Positions 13,584 through 18,196 of a DNA stretch of 18,196 bases are shown one piece after another (positions within the stretch are counted from its first letter, which is position 1; each line of letters starts with the position of its first letter). The notes beneath the pieces are model-generated. The model saw only the letters and a program-made list of their open reading frames with translations, ran no database searches and was not told the DNA's origin. The position numbers and the translations under genes were made by a program. Origin of the DNA: CAVWDU01 sp963840725 (lineage in GTDB: Bacteria; Pseudomonadota; Gammaproteobacteria; Pseudomonadales; Halieaceae); contig CAWIZY010000002.1 of NCBI GenBank assembly GCA_963840725.1, forward strand, positions 1 through 18,196, written 5' to 3'.

Positions 13584-14489
13584 ATGAACGATAAATTGGG
13601 CTGGCAAGACCTCGAAGTTCTCAACGCGGTAATGGAGGAGGGCAATTTCAGCCTGGCGGCCAAGTTGCTCGGGGTCTCGCAACCCACGGTGAGTCGTCAC
13701 GTAGAACAGCTTGAAAAGAAATTGGGCAAGGAGTTATTCACGCGCTCACGTAGCGGGCTGCAGCCAACCGGCTTGGCGCATCAACTGGCCACCTATACCT
13801 CACAAATGAGCGATAACGCCTATGCCATTCAGCGCGCCCTGGATGGCATAGAAGAGAACCCCAGTGGTGTGGTGACCATACATTTACCCTACGGTTTTGG
13901 GGCGCACCCCGTGGTGCGCGCACTCACGGACTTCCATGAACAATATGCCGATATCGTGATCGAATTTAAAAACGGCTCCCTTGCCTCAAATCTTGGCAGG
14001 CGAGAGGCCGATATTGATTTGCGCTGGATAGAGCCATCAGAGCCGGAAGTCGTGGCCAGGGGGCTTGGGAGGTTTCATCTTGCTTTTTATGCATCGCAGC
14101 GCTTTATCGAGCGCTACGGGATGCCCCAAACAGGCGCTGAATTATCGGCGCTACCCTGGCCCCTGGTGGGTGAAGTTATTATGGATGCCTTTAAACCCGA
14201 GCTGGAAAAACGGGGCATAGAGCCCAGCTACTTTCCTTTCCATTGCGCGGGAAATGCCTATCTTAACCCGGCCTTTTCTGCGATTGGTGCCACGATCGCG
14301 ATTCAGCCCGTTGGCGTTCAGCCGCCGGATTTTCAGCGCTTGTTACCAGATATCGCTGTCCCCTCACCCGAAATGTGGCTGAGTATGCACTACTCAATGC
14401 GCCGCAACGCGCGGATTCGCGCGGTATGGGATTGGTTGGTGGAACATATACCAGCGGCCTATGCGGCGACCCGGGAAAGCCGCAGCTGA
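13584..14489 (+). CDS. LysR-type transcriptional regulator
   Basis: A 301-residue LTTR. The N-terminal winged helix-turn-helix spans about residues 5-65, with GNFSLAAKLLGVSQPTVSRH as recognition region and LEKKLGKELFTRS following; the rest is the periplasmic-binding-protein-like effector domain. It begins 3 bp after the Rieske stop, so the two are almost certainly co-transcribed and perhaps translationally coupled. Most LysR genes are divergent from their targets, so this same-strand downstream position is less common and would put the regulator inside its own regulated transcript. The likely target is the promoter at 12292-12319. The effector is unknown and presumably a substrate or product of the oxygenase. 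Confidence 0.9.
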   Translation: MNDKLGWQDLEVLNAVMEEGNFSLAAKLLGVSQPTVSRHVEQLEKKLGKELFTRSRSGLQPTGLAHQLATYTSQMSDNAYAIQRALDGIEENPSGVVTIHLPYGFGAHPVVRALTDFHEQYADIVIEFKNGSLASNLGRREADIDLRWIEPSEPEVVARGLGRFHLAFYASQRFIERYGMPQTGAELSALPWPLVGEVIMDAFKPELEKRGIEPSYFPFHCAGNAYLNPAFSAIGATIAIQPVGVQPPDFQRLLPDIAVPSPEMWLSMHYSMRRNARIRAVWDWLVEHIPAAYAATRESRS

Positions 14490-14798
14490 ACTGTTCTCCT
14501 GAACCTGCATTTTTGCCCTGGCGGGTAAATGTCTTTCTGCGGGCACACCGTGGCAGCTAAATCAAAAAATACATAAATTATGAGCAGGGTATGGTTCAGA
14601 ATTCCGCCTTGTCGCCCTCTTGCCCGCAGCATTGCAAGCTTGCTTACAGCAAAACTGAGTCTCCAGTTTGCGCTGGCAGGGCAGTTATAGTGGCCGAATC
14701 TGTAACGGGCCTTATAATAAGGCGCTCAATCCCCGGCCAACACAAAAGTGTGGAACACCGGTTGTGGGACAATGACTGACGATAAAATGGAAAAAGCC
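14490..14798. other. Intergenic region upstream of fabV
   Basis: The 309 bp hold no credible gene. A near-ideal -10 box TATAAT is at 14713-14718, but the hexamer 17 bp upstream (GTGGCC) is a poor -35, so an activator may be needed. GCAAGCTTGC (14634-14643) is a 10-bp palindrome. I see no clear terminator for the LysR gene. Confidence 0.4.
14713..14718 (+). promoter_or_regulatory. -10 element, probable fabV promoter
   Basis: TATAAT matches the consensus exactly, 80 bp before the fabV start. No good -35 box is visible at standard spacing. Confidence 0.4.
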
Positions 14799-15989
14799 AT
14801 GATCATCAAGCCAAAAGTGCGCGGTTTTATGTGTGTCACCACACATCCGGTGGGTTGCGATGTTAATGTTAAGCAGCAGATTGACTACGTGAAAAGCCAG
14901 GGGCCTATCGAGAACGGGCCCAAGCGGGTACTGGTCATCGGTGCTTCCACCGGTTATGGTTTGGCCTCGCGAATTGAGGCGGCATTTGCCTGCGGCGCCG
15001 CTACCATCGGCCTGTTCTTTGAAAAAGAAGGTACTGAGCGCAAGCCGGGCACCGCCGGTTGGTACAACTCGGCGGCATTTCATAAATATGCCGAAGCAGA
15101 CGGGCTGTATGCGGCCAGCATTAACGGCGACGCTTTTTCGAATGAAATCAAGCAAAAGACCATCGACCTCATCAAGCGGGATCTGGGTCAGGTCGACCTG
15201 GTGGTGTACAGTCTGGCCTCGCCACGACGGCAGCACCCGGTCACCGGGGTGGTGCACAATTCTACTCTCAAGCCCATTGGCAAGGCGGTGGTTCAGCGCG
15301 GTCTCAATACCGACAAACAGGAAGTGCAGGACGTTAGCCTCGAAGCCGCCAGTCAGGAAGAGATCGACAATACCGTTGCGGTGATGGGCGGTGAAGACTG
15401 GCAAATGTGGATCGACGCATTGGATGAGGCCGGTGTGCTTGCCGACGGCGCCAAGACCACGGCCTATACCTACGTCGGTGAGCGTATCACCTGGGACATT
15501 TATTGGCATGGCACGATAGGTGCGGCCAAGCAGGACCTCGACAAGCGGGTGGTCGATATTCGAGCCCGGCTCGCGGCAAAAGGGGGTGATGCCCGGGTGT
15601 CGGTCTTAAAGGGTGTGGTGACCCAGGCGAGTTCAGCGATCCCGATAATGCCACTGTACCTGTCCTTGCTGTTCAAGATCATGAAAGCTGACGGCTCCCA
15701 CGAAGGTTGCATCGAGCAGATTGACGGACTTTTTCGCAATAGCCTGTATGGTAGCGACCCCACGCTGGACGAAACCGGGCGACTGCGTGCCGACGGTCTT
15801 GAACTTCGCCCCGAAGTGCAGCTCGCGGTTGAGAAGTTATGGTCGGAGGTCACCACCGAAAACCTGCATCAGCTGGCGGACTTCAAAGCTTACCAGGATG
15901 AATTCCTGCGCCTGTTCGGGTTTGGGATCCAGGGTGTGGATTACACTGCCGACGTCGACACCGTGGTGCCAATTGAAAAGCTGGTATAA
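14799..15989 (+). CDS. fabV: Enoyl-ACP reductase FabV (trans-2-enoyl reductase)
   Basis: FabV performs the last step of each fatty acid elongation cycle, reducing trans-2-enoyl-ACP with NADH. The protein opens MIIKPKVRGF and CVTTHPVGC, the standard FabV N-terminus, then VLVIGASTGYGLASR for the dinucleotide. The active site YWHGTIGAAK is the Y-x8-K signature, falling at Tyr235 and Lys244 when counted from 14799, the numbering known for characterised FabV proteins. That fixes the start here; the frame extends upstream to 14748, with ATGs at 14772 and 14787. Length is 396 residues, normal for the family. FabV is insensitive or weakly sensitive to triclosan, unlike FabI. It is the first of three plus-strand genes; 176 bp separate it from the next. 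Confidence 0.95.
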   Translation: MIIKPKVRGFMCVTTHPVGCDVNVKQQIDYVKSQGPIENGPKRVLVIGASTGYGLASRIEAAFACGAATIGLFFEKEGTERKPGTAGWYNSAAFHKYAEADGLYAASINGDAFSNEIKQKTIDLIKRDLGQVDLVVYSLASPRRQHPVTGVVHNSTLKPIGKAVVQRGLNTDKQEVQDVSLEAASQEEIDNTVAVMGGEDWQMWIDALDEAGVLADGAKTTAYTYVGERITWDIYWHGTIGAAKQDLDKRVVDIRARLAAKGGDARVSVLKGVVTQASSAIPIMPLYLSLLFKIMKADGSHEGCIEQIDGLFRNSLYGSDPTLDETGRLRADGLELRPEVQLAVEKLWSEVTTENLHQLADFKAYQDEFLRLFGFGIQGVDYTADVDTVVPIEKLV

Positions 15990-16165
15990 GCTGGATCGGT
16001 TGTTTGCAGTTTTCAGGGCGGGTGAAGCCGCCTATGGGTTGACACTTGCCGGTGCTGATTCAGTCTTTCTGGGCAGTTTAAAAACCGGTTTTTACCCTCG
16101 CTATCGGCTATTGTTAATACTGAATACACTAAATTCCACGTTATTGATTATCGGACCCCGACGTA
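15990..16165. other. Intergenic DNA between fabV and the DUF3014 gene
   Basis: It contains a perfect 16-bp palindrome, TAAAAACCGGTTTTTA, at 16079-16094. It has no spacer, so it would make a poor hairpin but could be a dimeric regulator's site. GGCGG and CCGCC (about 16017-16032) form a short GC stem without a following T-run. Confidence 0.45.
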
Positions 16166-17008
16166 ATGGAAGCAGATAAAGAACGACTGATTGATCCACG
16201 TCCCGCAAAAAAATCGGGCGGACTCAAGGCAAGGGACATCTTACTTGCGCTGATTGCACTGGCGATTTGCGCGGCGATTGCCTGGTTTATTATCAAGGAT
16301 AAGGATTTGCCTCCGGAACCGCCGATGGTGGGTGATGTGCCGGTGCCTGCGGCAGCATTGGAACGGGCCCGGCGCAATATCAATCCGGCTGAACCACCGC
16401 AGCCGCAATTGACTGACACAGAACTGGCGCCGGTAGCGCCGCCCGAAAATATCGAAGGCAGTGACGCACAGGTCAGTTTGGCGCTGGAAGAAATGTCACC
16501 GCCGTTATTGGCATGGTTTACGCCCAAAGAGCAGGTGCGCAAGTGGGTGGCGATGTCGACCCTCCTTTCAGAGGGTGACTTGATCAGCAAGAATCGTCCG
16601 CTGTCATACCCGATGGAGCCGTTCAAGGTTAACAAGCAGGGTGGCAGGTTGAGCATGAGCGAGGCCAATTTCAATCGGGCCAACGACCTCATCAATGCCC
16701 TCATCAGTATTCCGCCGCAAAAGCTGGCTGCCTACTATCGCCAGTGGTCGCCAGTACTGGAGAAGTCTTATACCGAACTGGGCATGGAGGGCAACTTTCA
16801 TACCCATTTTGTCAGTTTGATCGATCGCGCGTTGGCAACCCAATCATTATCCAAGCCGCCCGAGCTTTCCCAGCCCCATGTATTGTATACCTACAGCGAC
16901 GAAGAGCTGGAAAACGCCAGCGATGTCAATAAGCTGATGTGGCGTCTGGGTCCCGACAATATGAAAAAGGTGCAGGCCTATCTGCTGGAATTCAAAGCGG
17001 CGCTTTAA
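16166..17008 (+). CDS. DUF3014 domain membrane protein
   Basis: A 280-residue protein of unknown function. A charged cytoplasmic N-terminus (MEADKERLIDPRPAKK) precedes one hydrophobic segment at about residues 24-43 (ILLALIALAICAAIAWFII). A proline-rich linker of about 60 residues follows, then a helical domain with LLAWFTPKEQVRKWVAM and NRPLSYPMEPFKV, matching DUF3014 as I remember it. By the positive-inside pattern it is an inner-membrane protein with the bulk in the periplasm. No catalytic residues are evident. There is no strong Shine-Dalgarno before the ATG at 16166. The metallo-hydrolase start follows 62 bp after its stop, so the two may share a transcript. Confidence 0.8.
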   Translation: MEADKERLIDPRPAKKSGGLKARDILLALIALAICAAIAWFIIKDKDLPPEPPMVGDVPVPAAALERARRNINPAEPPQPQLTDTELAPVAPPENIEGSDAQVSLALEEMSPPLLAWFTPKEQVRKWVAMSTLLSEGDLISKNRPLSYPMEPFKVNKQGGRLSMSEANFNRANDLINALISIPPQKLAAYYRQWSPVLEKSYTELGMEGNFHTHFVSLIDRALATQSLSKPPELSQPHVLYTYSDEELENASDVNKLMWRLGPDNMKKVQAYLLEFKAAL

Positions 17009-17070
17009 GGCGGGTAGACGGCGCTCCGTTTGCAGCGCTGTTTGAGAAATCCAATGGGGTCTGCTCCACT

Positions 17071-17910
17071 ATGCCTGATGTAGTCCATGCCAAACCCGTG
17101 CAACTTGCCCCGGGCTTACGTCGCGTCACGGCGGCCAACCCCGGGGTGATGACCGGCGCCGGCACCAATACCTATTTGCTGGGTGAGCAGGATGTTGCGG
17201 TGGTCGACCCCGGGCCGGATATGCCGCAGCACGTCGATGCTATTCTGGCCGCCATTGAGCAGGGTGGTGGTCGCCTGGCGCGGATCTTTGCAACCCACAC
17301 CCATATGGATCATTCTCCCGCCACCGCCAGCTTGCTGCAGCATCGCAAGGTAGAAGTGATCGGCGCATTGGCGAGCGACCATATGTTCCAGGATGGGAAT
17401 TTTGTTCCCGATATTGAGTGCCAGCACGACCAGGTATTTGATGCGGAGGAGTACAGCTTGCGTGCTATCGCCACCCCGGGCCACGTGAGCAATCATTTCT
17501 GCTTTTTGGAGCAGAACAGTGGTTTCCTGATGACCGGTGATCACATTATGAATGGCTCAACGGTGGTGATTATTCCGCCCAGCGGTGATATGGCCGCTTA
17601 TATTAGCTCCTTGAAGATATTGCTCGATTATCCTCTGACTCATCTGGCGCCGGGCCACGGCGATATTATGGAAAACCCCGCTGCCGTCGTGCAGTGGTTG
17701 GTGGATCACCGGCTACAGCGCGAGGCGAAGGTGCTTGAAGTGTTACAGTCACAGGGTGAAGGTAGTGTCGATGAGCTGGTGCTGGATGTGTATAACGATG
17801 TGCCTGTCGACGTTCATCCGGTTGCCAAGTTGTCGTTGCTGGCTCATTTAATCAAGCTGGAGCAGGAAGGGCGGGCGCATCAATTGCACAAGCGCTGGCG
17901 CTCTGTCTAA
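17071..17910 (+). CDS. Metallo-beta-lactamase-fold hydrolase, LACTB2-like
   Basis: A 279-residue MBL-fold protein with a C-terminal winged-helix region. Metal ligands are visible: THTHMDH (His76, His78, Asp80, His81), TPGHVSNH (His138), TGDHIM (Asp157) and APGHGD (His195). After about residue 205 the REAKVLEVLQ and PVAKLSLLAHLIKLEQEGRA segments match the small helical or winged domain of LACTB2-type proteins, whose human member is a ribonuclease. Bacterial relatives are often annotated as hydroxyacylglutathione hydrolase or beta-lactamase without evidence. I choose ATG 17071 because the fold begins about 10 residues later; the frame stays open to 16939, overlapping the DUF3014 gene. Substrate is not determined. 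Confidence 0.88.
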   Translation: MPDVVHAKPVQLAPGLRRVTAANPGVMTGAGTNTYLLGEQDVAVVDPGPDMPQHVDAILAAIEQGGGRLARIFATHTHMDHSPATASLLQHRKVEVIGALASDHMFQDGNFVPDIECQHDQVFDAEEYSLRAIATPGHVSNHFCFLEQNSGFLMTGDHIMNGSTVVIIPPSGDMAAYISSLKILLDYPLTHLAPGHGDIMENPAAVVQWLVDHRLQREAKVLEVLQSQGEGSVDELVLDVYNDVPVDVHPVAKLSLLAHLIKLEQEGRAHQLHKRWRSV

Positions 17911-17926
17911 CGCCTTATACAGAGCG
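17899..17926 (+). terminator. Stem-loop overlapping the end of the MBL hydrolase gene
   Basis: CGCTCTGT (17899-17906) and ACAGAGCG (17919-17926) form a perfect 8-bp stem around a 12-nt loop that includes the stop codon. No T-run follows, so it may be an RNA-stability element rather than an intrinsic terminator. Confidence 0.3.
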
Positions 17927-18196
17927 TTGCGATAATTCATTCCCGGGGCCGGCTGAAGACCTTTCTGTAGCACCCTTCCGCTCTTTTTTATCCGGGCGTG
18001 CTTCTGTATTGACATGACATGACATGACAGGAGCGGGAGACGGCCAGGATCACTGCGATAAGCGATAATGACGGCTTCGTTGCGGTCGATATCGTAGTGT
18101 CGGGTCCCAGTCTCTACCCGGTCCACGGGTTCTAACGATTAAATAATGGGGTGAGTGCCTGGCTGAAGCGTTAAAAAGGCGCCGCGTCCTGCCGTT
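17927..18196. other. Terminal non-coding stretch
   Basis: I find no convincing gene here. A minus-strand frame starting at GTG 18126 is open through 17848 but overlaps the MBL gene, lacks a ribosome site and resembles nothing I know. The stretch contains a pentanucleotide tandem repeat at 18011-18029. Confidence 0.4.
18011..18029. repeat. Pentanucleotide tandem repeat (GACAT, 3.8 copies)
   Basis: Three full GACAT units are followed by GACA. Such a short array can change length by slippage. No coding region with confidence overlaps it. Confidence 0.75.

Noticed and set aside
14712..15509. Minus-strand 265-codon open frame
   Set aside because: Antisense to fabV, which has unambiguous family signatures.
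16939..17070. Upstream extension of the MBL hydrolase by 44 codons
   Set aside because: It would overlap the DUF3014 gene by about 70 bp in another frame, has no family similarity and lacks a ribosome site.
17848..18126. Minus-strand open frame of 92 codons at the right edge
   Set aside because: It starts at GTG without a ribosome site, overlaps the 3' end of the MBL gene antisense, crosses a tandem repeat and matches no family I know. A decayed gene cannot be excluded, but I cannot support it.
1..18196. CRISPR array, tRNA, rRNA, toxin-antitoxin or phage-defence genes
   Set aside because: No regularly spaced repeats, no tRNA-like or rRNA-like sequence and no recognisable defence or toxin domains were seen on either strand.

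Overview
The window looks like a chromosomal segment of a Gram-negative, probably marine, gammaproteobacterium. This rests on a FabV-type enoyl-ACP reductase, a DUF3014 protein, a lipoprotein sulfatase and proteobacterial IS types. It is an inference from gene content; there is no rRNA or other phylogenetic marker. I see no tRNA, rRNA, CRISPR array or replication origin.

Region 1 (1-6717) is almost wholly insertion sequences, stacked like nested dolls. An IS1634-family transposase gene (only its 3' part, 4473-4952, is in the window) is cut by an IS1380-family element (about 2-4470). The IS1380 transposase gene is in turn split by an IS66-family element (495-3258) with perfect 8-bp target duplications. 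That IS66 element is interrupted just upstream of its transposase gene by an IS1595-family element (2042-3072), also with perfect 8-bp duplications. A second, different IS66-family element (5024-6709, perfect 8-bp duplications) lies just right of the IS1634 remnant; its transposase gene is frameshifted. The nesting gives the insertion order directly: IS1634, then IS1380, then IS66-a, then IS1595.

Region 2 (6718-9603) is the remnant of a polymer-degrading locus. It has an outer-membrane-type lipoprotein sulfatase with a C-terminal LamG-like domain and an internally deleted SGNH-hydrolase pseudogene, with a 140-bp MITE-like structured repeat between them. An 11-bp perfect inverted repeat can mask the sulfatase ribosome-binding site.

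Region 3 (9604-11113) is a second mobile-element scar. The first ~35 codons of an IS110-family transposase, with upstream non-coding DNA, are fused to a 5'-truncated IS3-family (IS407-like) element. Its orfB is intact but its orfA carries a nonsense codon.

Region 4 (11187-14489) is a possible catabolic or detoxification cassette: a zinc-type alcohol dehydrogenase-family reductase, a Rieske non-heme iron oxygenase alpha subunit, and a LysR-type regulator 3 bp downstream of it. A recognisable promoter and an upstream palindrome precede the oxygenase.

Region 5 (14490-18196) looks like core genome: fabV, a single-pass membrane DUF3014 protein and a LACTB2-like metallo-beta-lactamase-fold hydrolase, all on the plus strand, followed by about 290 bp with no convincing gene. 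I found no clearly new multi-gene system. The most informative points are the exactly resolvable IS nest, the sulfatase RBS-masking hairpin, the IS110/IS3 fusion that may preserve a bridge-RNA end, and the Rieske/LysR unit.
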